Below the pieces are notes generated by a model that was not told where the DNA came from, made no database searches, and saw only the letters and a list, made by a program, of their open reading frames with translations. Shown piece after piece: positions 55,001 through 61,859 of a stretch of 64,000 nucleotides of DNA. Location of the stretch: positions 124,001 through 188,000 of the forward strand of contig CABJAB010000003.1 in the NCBI GenBank assembly GCA_902363445.1, given 5' to 3'. Numbering within the stretch: the first letter of the stretch is position 1; each line of letters starts with the position of its first letter. Source of the DNA: Lachnospiraceae bacterium. GTDB taxonomy: Bacteria; Bacillota; Clostridia; Lachnospirales; Lachnospiraceae. The position numbers and the translations under genes are program-made.

Positions 55001-55643
55001 TTCCCGCCAGGTCTCCGCAGGCAATCCTCCGTATCTCATATTTTCTTTCCGCCTGAAAGCGAAGGCGCATCTCCACCTCCCGATCCTGCGTGTGTTCCGT
55101 CCTCCCCTCTTCGCTGTCGTAAAACCAACGTTCCTCTTCTCCTTCCGTCTCATACGGCTCCGCTGCCAGCACCCCGGCACCCAACCCGTCCAGACCGCTC
55201 CATTGTTTTCGCCCGGTATCGTATGTAATTTGTGTTTCCCTTCCGGTCTCGTCCTGAACAGTGACGGATACCTGCCCCGGATCAAAATTCCGTTCATGAA
55301 ACGTTATCACAGCCTCAGCCGTATCCTGATAACAGTTGTTCTGTCCTGCCGCGCCTATGACCGAAACGGTAATCTCAGGCGTCGGTGCTTCCGTTTCCTG
55401 CGCCTGTATCAACGTCCCATTGCCAAAAATCCCCGACGTGAGCAGCCCGGCTGTCGTCAGGAACGCTGCCCGCTTCCGTGTTCCTCCCCTTCGTTTTGTC
55501 CACCGTTTCGTTTCCTTCCATATCTTTCGAATGGAGAGTCTGCGAAACAAGACCACGGACATTATCATCCCGCATAGAAATACGGTTCCCAGAATCCAGG
55601 ACCATCTGTGGTACTCCAGAATCTTCTGCTGCCCCTGTTCCAT
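52086..55643 (-). CDS. Large Ig-repeat membrane surface protein
   Basis: About 1,185 residues. A membrane helix (about 15-35), a very basic stretch (RKIWKETKRWTKRRGGTRKR) and a second hydrophobic signal-like segment are followed by an extracellular array and a C-terminal helix with an Arg-rich cytoplasmic end. The array has at least six modules opening with a VDRTxPE-like motif (VDRTNPEF, VDTTPPEY, VDTSVPEI, IDRTPPEV, IDRTFPEI, VDKTGPDA); four also carry an (H/R)NF motif (ERNFDPG, EHNFDPE, ERNFSAE, EHNFYRE). No sortase signal is seen. It follows a Hanks kinase gene by 41 bp and may be its partner or target. The start could be 6 bases earlier. Confidence 0.8.
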   Translation of the reverse strand: MEQGQQKILEYHRWSWILGTVFLCGMIMSVVLFRRLSIRKIWKETKRWTKRRGGTRKRAAFLTTAGLLTSGIFGNGTLIQAQETEAPTPEITVSVIGAAGQNNCYQDTAEAVITFHERNFDPGQVSVTVQDETGRETQITYDTGRKQWSGLDGLGAGVLAAEPYETEGEEERWFYDSEEGRTEHTQDREVEMRLRFQAERKYEIRRIACGDLAGNQTVLENAAAVAVDRTNPEFVMVFPEEDESVGHEGYYSRPVTVWIYLREHNFDPEEEAGWPQITVYEEPRSEKASYTMGSCWTKAPEKGTDWYKASFFFAGDALYHVEASYQDPSGRNLTEESEKEKSFTVDTTPPEYGSITAMGQTWTEFMEYVTFGLFSNEKELILLEGRDSISPIEPLQYLCAEEGLSKEYLEQTDDAVWKTGNSFLLMPDSRNVVYLKVTNYAGLSEYYSSDGMLVENKSPRLALDIQNKEEPENGIYRRAVKVGISAEEPAEGGIYSGLKRITYRLEGKSPEEEDQLLEGVLMEETAGNSPARREWQGELEILPEEYDGRKVHLTVQAEDFAGNRSEESLWTAVDTSVPEISIQYNDVQPANEIYYNQIRTALVSIRERNFSAERVQFQIYNTEGPMPAVSEWSHDGDLHRCRMEFAEDGDYTVLLGCEDMAGNAAWGEAETFTIDRTPPEVFVTFEDAEPGKGKLWKSPRKAEITVVEHNFYREGVRGGVTASLAESRSMTGISEFVHNGDVHTAVCMFDQDGEYLFQVSCTDLAANECGEENQISEEFTIDRTFPEIMITGVEDASANRGTVAPAVTVRDIHLLQESVSVEIWREEGKQAAGERRRAAAEKKEEETASGERRFVFEDFSYDAENDGLYSIQVSCEDGAGNRAEKQIWFSVNRFGSVYVADEETAAWLYPASGAYPYLKEEKSVTVWEYNVDPVVSHQVILSRDGEGRSLLEKEDYTRCEKEESRVVKENPFGKELGGQWQVYKYTIAKENFEAEGNYEVVLYSEDMAGNQMGNVLMKRKGGAGSIAFAVDKTGPDAVLSGAEDGGRYKTDELRLFLSIWDNMALKQVEIQNGAEKKIYSENGLRDELRKNGGILAICLKEDDDWQYLSITAEDEAGNRMETSKEGGGKEERIEWKLLVTSDPWIQLWRSPVQIVGYLAGTGTSAVFMAYFFRRRRRRLEKKGRR

Positions 55644-55684
55644 CTTCATTCCCCCTTCCCAAACGTTATCCGCTTTCTCGCTCC

Positions 55685-57373
55685 TCAGCCGTCCGGTATC
55701 ATCTGAAATGCCGCTTCCACCGCAGTCTCCGCTGTTATAAGTCCTCCCTCCGCCTCTTCCATGAGCGTCCGCACATACTCCGTCTCTCTGTCTCCGTCCC
55801 ATCCCCATTCTGTCAGCTTCCGCCTGATCTGTTCCAGCTGTCCCCGCATCTCTTCCCTTCCCACACCTGCCTGACGGAACGTCCCGGCGTGAAAAATAAT
55901 CTGGGAAATGATCTCCCTATACATGATCAGGGCCGTTACCCGGTTGTCTTCTTCCATACCGCCCTCCATAAGCGCCGTCAGATCTTTCCAATACTCTGCA
56001 TACGATATTTCCATATCGCCAGTCTTTCTCTGGATATTTAGTTTGTCATAGTACTCCGCGATCCGGCTCAGACATCCGGCGCGTGTGACGGCTCTCTCCG
56101 GCAGCTCTTTTCCAGGCTCTGCACCGGCTGCAAGGGACAGCCATATGGCCGACGCTCCCTTTCCGCCGCTTCCCTCATAGTAATAAAAATACGCTTGTCC
56201 AATTTCGTACGCGGCCCGTACCTGCTCTCCTTTGTTCCGACCAAGCTGCTCCCGGTTGCTTTTCCCTTCATGGTTCTTCTTGTCTAAAATTCCGCGGAGC
56301 AGACGCTCTTCCTCACCAGTAAATTTTCCGTCATCCTCCAGAAATGTCTGCACCAGAAGCAGGTAAGCTTCTGCTCTGTCCGGCTCCAGGTCAACCGCTT
56401 TCCGACAGAAGGCCAATTTCCTTTCCTTTTCTACACTTCCCGACGCTTCTTCCAGATATGCTTTATAAGTGCCGGATATGGCCCGGCATTCTGCCCCGCG
56501 CAGGAACAGGCTTCCCAATCCGGCAGCTGCCGTAAGCATACAGATTCCTGCAAAAGACCGAAGCCGTCGGTTCCTCTTCTTGATCTCCGCGTCGTCAAGC
56601 TCCCGATAACGTCCCAGAGCAAAGGCGAGCTCTCTGCAGGAGCCATACCGTTCTTTCGGATCATTTTTCGTACAGATCAACAGGATTTTTTCTAATCCTC
56701 CAGACAGATCCGGCCGGAAATCCCGGACAGGCCGGCAGCCATAAGGAGGCTCTGCCGGGCTGCGGCCCGTCAGCAGATGATACATCACCGCGCCCAACCC
56801 GTAAATATCCGTTTCCGGCCCCGTCTGCCCTCTTCCTCCGTACTGCTCCGGCGCGGCATACCCTCTCGTTCCCAGGCATACCGTGTCTTCATCTCCCTCT
56901 TCTTTTCTTTCCCTCGCCGTCCCGAAATCTACCAGTACGACGGCTCCGTCTTCCTTCAGCATCACATTGGAGGGCTTCATGTCCCGGTATATGACCGGCG
57001 GCGTCCTCGTATGAAGGTATTCCAGAACCCCGCACAGCTGCCTGCCCCAGTCAGCCACCCTCTCCTGAGGCTGGGCCCCTTCTTCTTTCAGAAGCCTGGA
57101 AAGGGAACGCCCTTCGACATAGTCCATCACGAGATACAGCATCCCTTTTTCCTTCAGGATATCTCCAATGGCCGGAAGGCCGGGATGGCTCAGCTTCTTC
57201 AGCAGCTCCGCCTCCATGACCAGACTGTTCCTTTTCTCCGGGATTTCCTTTACGGCCCAAAGTCTCCCGGTCCTTTCGTGACGCGCCAAATAAACGGCAG
57301 CGCTACCGCCTCTCCCGAGCACGTCAAGAATCCGGTATGTTCCGCCCAGAACCGTGCCGGACAAACACGACAT
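55685..57373 (-). CDS. Hanks-type Ser/Thr protein kinase
   Basis: 562 residues. The kinase domain (about 8-265) has LGRGGSAAVYLA, the ATP-site Lys in WAVKEI, VIYRDMKPSNVML (catalytic Asp), DFGTA and the GTRGYAAPEQY activation segment. A single membrane helix (about 275-295) and an extracellular helical TPR-like region (about 305-560) follow; PASTA repeats are absent, unlike PrkC. It should phosphorylate cytoplasmic targets in response to an external signal, possibly through the Ig-repeat protein encoded next. The ATG 7 bases after GAGGAGG (MSCLSG) is preferred to one two codons upstream. Confidence 0.88.
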   Translation of the reverse strand: MSCLSGTVLGGTYRILDVLGRGGSAAVYLARHERTGRLWAVKEIPEKRNSLVMEAELLKKLSHPGLPAIGDILKEKGMLYLVMDYVEGRSLSRLLKEEGAQPQERVADWGRQLCGVLEYLHTRTPPVIYRDMKPSNVMLKEDGAVVLVDFGTARERKEEGDEDTVCLGTRGYAAPEQYGGRGQTGPETDIYGLGAVMYHLLTGRSPAEPPYGCRPVRDFRPDLSGGLEKILLICTKNDPKERYGSCRELAFALGRYRELDDAEIKKRNRRLRSFAGICMLTAAAGLGSLFLRGAECRAISGTYKAYLEEASGSVEKERKLAFCRKAVDLEPDRAEAYLLLVQTFLEDDGKFTGEEERLLRGILDKKNHEGKSNREQLGRNKGEQVRAAYEIGQAYFYYYEGSGGKGASAIWLSLAAGAEPGKELPERAVTRAGCLSRIAEYYDKLNIQRKTGDMEISYAEYWKDLTALMEGGMEEDNRVTALIMYREIISQIIFHAGTFRQAGVGREEMRGQLEQIRRKLTEWGWDGDRETEYVRTLMEEAEGGLITAETAVEAAFQMIPDG

Positions 57374-57440
57374 ACACATGCCTCCTCATATTCTGCTGAT
57401 CACTTATATGGAAAATTTCCAGGGGATATCCCTGTAAGAA

Positions 57441-57462
57441 TTACCGCCGGAATCGACGGTAA
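57441..57462. promoter_or_regulatory. Dyad between the kinase and merR-like genes
   Basis: TTACCG and CGGTAA with further CG/CG pairing inside form an imperfect 22-bp palindrome in the divergent gap. It could be an operator for the adjacent MerR-type regulator, or none. Confidence 0.35.
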
Positions 57463-57518
57463 CAAGATTGTATAACACTTCTCATCAGATGTCAACTGAA
57501 AAATATTTTGTTCAAACC

Positions 57519-57547
57519 TTGCCCTGTACATCGGCAGCGGATATAAT
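57519..57547 (+). promoter_or_regulatory. Promoter of the double-MerR gene
   Basis: TTGCCC (57,519-57,524), 17-bp spacer, TATAAT (57,542-57,547), 47 bp before the start codon. Confidence 0.6.
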
Positions 57548-57593
57548 GCAATGTAACGCCGCAGGCTTTTATTCCAACAGACAGGAGGCAGCC

Positions 57594-58334
57594 ATGAGCA
57601 CTTACAGAACGTCCGAGATTGCCGCCGCCATCGGCATACATCCCAATACGGTGCGGCTCTATGAAGAGTTGGAGCTGATACCCAAACCAGAACGTCTTCC
57701 TAACGGATACCGGATATTTACAGAATTTCACCTGGAGCAGTTCCGCCTCGCCCGCCTTGCGTTCCAGATCGAAATTCTCCAAAACGGCCTCAGAAAGAAA
57801 ATCGTGGAGGTCGTCAAGACCTCAGCCAAAGGGGAATTCGATGCGGCTATAGCTCTTGTAAAAGAATATTCAGCCTGCCTCCAAGAGGAACGTTGCCATG
57901 CGGAAGAAGCGATCCGGATCACAAAAGAGGTCCTGTCAGGCAAAGCTCCGGAAAACGCGCATGCCTTTAAGCGCAGAGAAGCTTCAGAATATCTGGGCAT
58001 ATCCATGGATACTCTGCGAAACTGGGAAATGAACGGCCTGATCACAGTAAAGAGAAAACAGAACGGATACCGTGTCTATACGGACGAGGATATCCGCAGG
58101 CTGAAGGTCATACGTTCTCTCCGATGCGCCAATTATTCCCTCTCCGCCATTCTCCGCATGTTCAAGCAGCTGGAAAAGGACCCGGAGGCCAATATTAAAA
58201 AAGCACTGAATATACCCCGGCCGGATTCGGAAATCATCTCCGTCTGTGACGAGCTGATCGCTTCCTTGTCAGCGGCCGAATACAACGCAGTCAAGATCCT
58301 TCGGACATTAAAACATATGAAAACCAAATATTGA
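57594..58334 (+). CDS. MerR-type regulator with two HTH domains
   Basis: 246 residues. Two MerR helix-turn-helix units occur in one chain: YRTSEIAAAIGIHPNTVRLYEELELIPKPERLPNGYRIFTE (about 3-45) and FKRREASEYLGISMDTLRNWEMNGLITVKRKQNGYRVYTDEDIRRL (about 123-170). Helical linkers separate them, and no ligand-binding or Cys-metal domain follows. It reads toward an ABC exporter pair 80 bp downstream, which it likely regulates. The start after AGGAGG (MSTYRTSE) is clear; upstream codons overlap the promoter. Two HTH units in tandem suggest binding of a composite operator. Confidence 0.88.
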   Translation: MSTYRTSEIAAAIGIHPNTVRLYEELELIPKPERLPNGYRIFTEFHLEQFRLARLAFQIEILQNGLRKKIVEVVKTSAKGEFDAAIALVKEYSACLQEERCHAEEAIRITKEVLSGKAPENAHAFKRREASEYLGISMDTLRNWEMNGLITVKRKQNGYRVYTDEDIRRLKVIRSLRCANYSLSAILRMFKQLEKDPEANIKKALNIPRPDSEIISVCDELIASLSAAEYNAVKILRTLKHMKTKY

Positions 58335-58355
58335 AATAATATAAACCCTCCACTT

Positions 58356-58381
58356 TACCACCAATGTTTAAATTGGTGGTA
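58356..58381 (+). promoter_or_regulatory. Perfect inverted repeat before the ABC genes
   Basis: TACCACCAAT (58,356-58,365), 6-base loop, ATTGGTGGTA (58,372-58,381), then TTCTTTTT. It may be a terminator for the regulator gene, or the regulator's operator before the exporter genes. Confidence 0.55.
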
Positions 58382-58413
58382 TTCTTTTTAAGAAAAAGAA
58401 AGGAGATTTCAAA

Positions 58414-59133
58414 ATGACAGAAGTGATTCAGGTCAGACAGCTGACCAAAGCCTACGGCCCGCTGACCGCAGTTGACCATTTAAGCCTTACTGCGGAAAAG
58501 GGAATGGCCTTCGGCCTGCTGGGGGCCAATGGAGCCGGAAAGACCACTGCCCTCGAATGTATACTGGGAACAAAAAAGTTTGACAGCGGGAGCGTGTCAA
58601 TCCTGGGAATGAATCCCCTTACAGACCGGAAAAAATTGTTTGAAAAAATCGGCGTCCAGTTTCAGGAAGCCAGTTTCCAGGATAAAATAACCGTGTCGGA
58701 GCTGTGTGCCGTCACAGCGTCCCTCTACCGCAAAGCGGCCGATTCTCGGGACCTGTTAAGGAGATTTGGAATTTTAGATAAGGTCAAACGTCCGGTCAAA
58801 GAGCTGTCAGGCGGAGAAAGACAGCGGCTGTTTATCGTCCTGGCGCTTCTTCCCAATCCGGAAGCAGTCTTCCTGGATGAACTGACTACCGGCCTTGACG
58901 CAAAGGCGCGCCGGGACGTTTGGAAGATTCTCTCTGATCTGAAGGCCAGCGGGACAACGATTTTTATGACCAGTCATTTTATGGATGAAGTGGAAGCCCT
59001 ATGTGACCGCATCTGCATCCTGAAGCATGGAAAAACAGTCTATTATGGCGCGGTCAAAGACGCGGTCAGACAAAGCCCCTTTGATAAGTTTGAAGATGCC
59101 TATTTATGGTATACTGGCGAGGAGGAGTCATAA
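58414..59133 (+). CDS. ABC transporter ATP-binding protein
   Basis: 239 residues. Walker A is LLGANGAGKTTALECIL, the Q-loop is in VQFQEASFQDK, the signature is ELSGGERQRLFIVLALL and Walker B is AVFLDELTTGLDA, with Glu replaced by a DEL sequence giving Asp-Glu as usual; the H-loop is MTSHFMDE. It is of the drug/antibiotic exporter type (DrrA/CcmA-like). The permease starts 1 bp after its stop codon. Together with the MerR-type regulator they look like an inducible efflux unit. Confidence 0.92.
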   Translation: MTEVIQVRQLTKAYGPLTAVDHLSLTAEKGMAFGLLGANGAGKTTALECILGTKKFDSGSVSILGMNPLTDRKKLFEKIGVQFQEASFQDKITVSELCAVTASLYRKAADSRDLLRRFGILDKVKRPVKELSGGERQRLFIVLALLPNPEAVFLDELTTGLDAKARRDVWKILSDLKASGTTIFMTSHFMDEVEALCDRICILKHGKTVYYGAVKDAVRQSPFDKFEDAYLWYTGEEES

Positions 59134-59134
59134 A

Positions 59135-59878
59135 ATGAAAACGTTTAAAACTATGTTCCAAACAGAATTGAAACTTTCCCTCCGGGGAATGGATATGCTC
59201 CTGTTCGCTGTCTTCATGCCGCTGACAGTCATGGCCCTGCTGGGCATGGTATACGGCAGCCGTCCCGCATTTGACGGCGCCGGCTATACCTTTCTGGAGC
59301 AGTCCTTCGGCGCGCTCACCACCATTTCTATCTGCGCGGGAGGCGTCATGGGACTTCCGCTGGTGGTCTCGGACTACCGTGATAAAAAGATATTAAAACA
59401 CTTCCAGGTGACTCCCGTGAGTCCGATGATGATCTTGTCCGTGCAGCTCACTGTCTACGCTTTATACTCCCTGGCGTCCCTTATTCTTCTCTATTTGGCG
59501 GGGGCCATATTCTTCGGCTGCCAGCTGAAAGGCTCTGTCCTGCTGTTCACCGGCAGTTATCTTCTCGTGATGCTGTCCATGTTCAGCCTCGGGCTCATGG
59601 CAGGCGGAATCGCCCCTAATCCCAAGGCTGCTAGTGTCATTGCATGCATCCTGTACTTTCCGATGCTGATATTTTCCGGCGCCACACTGCCATACGAGAT
59701 CATGCCCGCTGCATTTGCCAGAGCCGCGGACGTTCTGCCGCTCACTCAGGGGATCAAGCTTCTGAAAGCAGCTTCCCTTGGGCTTCCCGTGGATAAAATC
59801 ATTATGCCTATCATTCTTTTGCTGGCTCTCACCGTGGTCTGCACCGGTATTTCTTTGAAGTTCTTCCGTTGGGAGTGA
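59135..59878 (+). CDS. ABC-2 type permease
   Basis: 247 residues with six membrane helices in the ABC-2 pattern. Family marks are LPLVVSDYRDKKILKHFQVTPVSP between helices 2 and 3 and IACILYFPMLIFSGATLPYEIMPAAFARAADVLPLTQGIKLLKA near the end. It pairs with the ATPase upstream, probably as a homodimer. The start ATG (MKTFKTMF) is preceded by GGAGG within the ATPase 3' end. The substrate is unknown; drugs or peptides are likely. Confidence 0.9.
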   Translation: MKTFKTMFQTELKLSLRGMDMLLFAVFMPLTVMALLGMVYGSRPAFDGAGYTFLEQSFGALTTISICAGGVMGLPLVVSDYRDKKILKHFQVTPVSPMMILSVQLTVYALYSLASLILLYLAGAIFFGCQLKGSVLLFTGSYLLVMLSMFSLGLMAGGIAPNPKAASVIACILYFPMLIFSGATLPYEIMPAAFARAADVLPLTQGIKLLKAASLGLPVDKIIMPIILLLALTVVCTGISLKFFRWE

Positions 59879-59883
59879 CAGCC

Positions 59884-60282
59884 TTATTTATCCAGAGCTT
59901 TCTTCAGGTCCTCTATGTAAGACGCCTGCTGCTTTTTCAAATACATGCTCACGAATGGCTTCATCACCCATTTTTTAGCTATCACATCTTCCGTGAAGTC
60001 AATCGTGGTCACACCGTTCTCGTGGGTAAACAGGCCGGTCCAATGCCCCTTCATGTTACTGTTTTCCATATCAAACTCGTATCGTTCAAAGGGCTGGAAG
60101 TCTGTTATGGTAAATGTGGTGGCATATCCTTCCTTTGTATACTCCACAAACCTCTTTCCTTCTTCTGCTACCTCGATTCTGTCCAGGTCGCTGCGCCAGG
60201 AAATATCCTTTAGTGAAACCACCAGGTTCCATACCTTCTCCGCATCACAAGAAAACGCCGCTTTTATATTCGAAATTGCCAT
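59884..60282 (-). CDS. SRPBCC family protein
   Basis: 132 residues with the START/Bet v 1-like fold pattern: MAISNIKAAFSCDAEKVWNLVVSLKDISWRSDL at the start, a beta-rich centre (FVEYTKEGYATTFTITDFQPFERYEFDMEN), and a C-terminal helix (YLKKQQASYIEDLKKAL). Such proteins bind small hydrophobic ligands; no catalytic residue is evident. It lies 32 bp after the HxlR gene on the same strand, so it may be part of that regulon. Confidence 0.82.
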   Translation of the reverse strand: MAISNIKAAFSCDAEKVWNLVVSLKDISWRSDLDRIEVAEEGKRFVEYTKEGYATTFTITDFQPFERYEFDMENSNMKGHWTGLFTHENGVTTIDFTEDVIAKKWVMKPFVSMYLKKQQASYIEDLKKALDK

Positions 60283-60314
60283 GATATCCTCCGTTTTGTT
60301 TTATTTTCGAATCT

Positions 60315-60674
60315 TTACAAATACTTCTCTCCCCATTTCGCGATCTCAAAAAAAATCGGAAAAAAAGCTTTTCCCTTTTCCGTCAGAGAATATTCGACAT
60401 GGGGAGGTATTTCGTTATATTGAACACGTCTCAGAATATTCAATTCCTCGAGATCCCTCAGAGCTGTTGTGAGCATCGTATTGGTAATGGCCGGAAGCGC
60501 CTTTTTCAGTTCTCCAAAACGATAACTTGGTTTTTTGCACAATTCATACATGACAGCCAACCGCCACTTTCCATTAAGCAGCTCTAACGTCCTGCAAACC
60601 GGACAATCCTTTGACATACCACTCGAATGATGAACAAATTCCATATATTCCTCATAAGTCATTTCTTTGATCAA
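60315..60674 (-). CDS. HxlR family transcriptional regulator
   Basis: About 119 residues of the DUF24/HxlR winged-helix family. CPVCRTLELLNGKWRLAVMYELCKKPSYRFGELKKALPAITNTMLTTALRDLEELNILRRVQYNEIPPHVEYSLTEKG is the full domain. The Cys just before the first helix matches the redox-active Cys of YodB-like members, which control nitroreductases and quinone reductases. The start is uncertain: a TTG 8 bases after GGAG is given here, and an ATG 12 bases later is possible. A longer in-frame extension would enter the structured repeat and is rejected. Confidence 0.85.
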   Translation of the reverse strand: MIKEMTYEEYMEFVHHSSGMSKDCPVCRTLELLNGKWRLAVMYELCKKPSYRFGELKKALPAITNTMLTTALRDLEELNILRRVQYNEIPPHVEYSLTEKGKAFFPIFFEIAKWGEKYL

Positions 60675-60696
60675 TATCCACACTCCTTCCATTTTA

Positions 60697-61156
60697 GAAT
60701 ACCCTTTAATATCTTTCAAACAAGTTTTCTTTGTCTGGTTCACAAAGCAAGAGGAAATCCGCTTCCATCCAGGCGGCTCGCCCGCAGCCGTTAGGCGCGC
60801 GGGCCGTGTGGATATCCGATTCTTTTCTGGAATCATGAAATGGAAGTCATCCGAAAAGGTGCGGCAGAAAAGACGCCGGCAGAAAGATTCCGGGCCGGCC
60901 TAAAGGTGAGCGCCGCAGGGCAGAGGCCGGTGTTCCCCAGGCGGAGGGAGGCAGAAACGGAAATACCGATTCCGTTTCTGAGCGAACCGGAGGCGGGAAA
61001 TCATCCAGATTTCCTGCCGACATGTGAGCGGTACTCTTGAAGCGGGGATAAAGCGGCCACTGTATCGCCAGCGAACCGAAATCGTGACGGCCCGGAACTT
61101 CCGCTGGTGTCAGTCTGGATCCTGGTTGGAGCTAACGAAAAATGATTCCAAAAAGT
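60697..61156 (+). repeat. Structured repeat, copy 3
   Basis: Contains all elements: the CAGAAACGGAA / TTCCGTTTCTG hairpin (60,952-60,980), then an 11-bp stem (60,992-61,018) in which the A-T pair of copy 2 is replaced by G-C (GGC...GCC instead of GAC...GTC), GACATGTGAG, and the constant GCGAACCGAAATCGTGACGG. Its right end (GATTCCAAAA) matches copy 1, giving a unit of about 460 bp. It fills most of the gap between the HxlR and nitroreductase genes. Confidence 0.75.
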
Positions 61157-61171
61157 ATTTTGTATCATACT

Positions 61172-61200
61172 TACGCAGAATATTCTGCGTACTTGTACGC
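61172..61200. promoter_or_regulatory. Overlapping palindromes before the nitroreductase
   Basis: A perfect 20-bp palindrome (61,172-61,191, TACGCAGAAT and its complement) overlaps a second one, GCGTAC-TT-GTACGC (61,187-61,200), that covers the -35 box. This fits a repressor site; the nearby HxlR regulator is the natural candidate. Confidence 0.6.
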
Positions 61201-61221
61201 TTTTTTAATCCTAAGTATAAT
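61193..61221 (+). promoter_or_regulatory. Promoter of the nitroreductase gene
   Basis: TTGTAC (61,193-61,198), 17-bp spacer, TATAAT (61,216-61,221). Confidence 0.7.
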
Positions 61222-61258
61222 TATTATATCACTAACACATCAAGGAGGGAATATAAAT

Positions 61259-61786
61259 ATGGAATTTATGAATGTAATCAAAAACAGACAATCCTGCCGG
61301 AGTTTTACAGGAGAAATGGTAACAGAGAAAGAATTAGGCCAAATTATCCAGGCCGGCAACTCAGCTCCTGTGGGATCTGGAAGCTATGGAGACGTACAGC
61401 TGACAGTGATACAGAATAAAGAATTATTGGCAGAGCTGGAAGAAAACGCCCATAAATCTTTGCCGGGCATTTCTGAACACCCGTTATACGGACTGTCAAC
61501 TGTAATCGCTGTCAGCTGTAAAAAAGAGGACAATACTTCTGTCGCTTGGGCAAATGCTTCCTGCATTGCGGAAAATATGCTGTTGGCCGCCACAGACCTC
61601 GGACTTGGAAGTATCTATCTCATGGCTGTTCCAGCCGCGGCTCAGTACAGCCATGAGCTCTGCAGAAAGTTAAAATTACAGGACGGATTTGTACCGTATG
61701 TAATGGTAGGCGTCGGCAGACCTCAAAATGAATTTGAAGAACGTAAGCTAACAGCTGACCGTATCAATATCGAATATATACGATAA
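61259..61786 (+). CDS. Nitroreductase family flavoprotein
   Basis: A 175-residue FMN-dependent oxidoreductase. FMN and fold marks are IKNRQSCRSFTGEMVTEKEL, QAGNSAPVGSGSYGDVQLTVI, and ASCIAENMLLAATDLGLGSIYL near the middle, ending with VMVGVGRPQNEFEERKLTADRI. Nitro compounds or quinones are the usual electron acceptors. The start MEFMNVIKN follows AGGAGG; the longer frame upstream crosses the promoter. The palindromic promoter and the neighbouring HxlR gene suggest redox-stress induction. Confidence 0.9.
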   Translation: MEFMNVIKNRQSCRSFTGEMVTEKELGQIIQAGNSAPVGSGSYGDVQLTVIQNKELLAELEENAHKSLPGISEHPLYGLSTVIAVSCKKEDNTSVAWANASCIAENMLLAATDLGLGSIYLMAVPAAAQYSHELCRKLKLQDGFVPYVMVGVGRPQNEFEERKLTADRINIEYIR

Positions 61787-61807
61787 GTGATTCCAACAGC
61801 AAAAGCA

Positions 61808-61839
61808 AGAGCCATCTGCCCTGCAAAGCGGATGGCTCT
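61808..61839. terminator. Hairpin between the nitroreductase and spoVAD
   Basis: AGAGCCATC (61,808-61,816) pairs with GATGGCTCT (61,831-61,839) between convergent genes. On the minus strand a T-rich stretch follows (TTGCTTTTGC), so it may end both transcripts. Confidence 0.5.
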
Positions 61840-61859
61840 GTCAATACCGTATAAGTTAT

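Noticed and set aside
60675..60836. N-terminal extension of the HxlR regulator to 173 residues
   Set aside because: The extension runs into the repeat unit and lacks family similarity; a ribosome site supports the shorter form.
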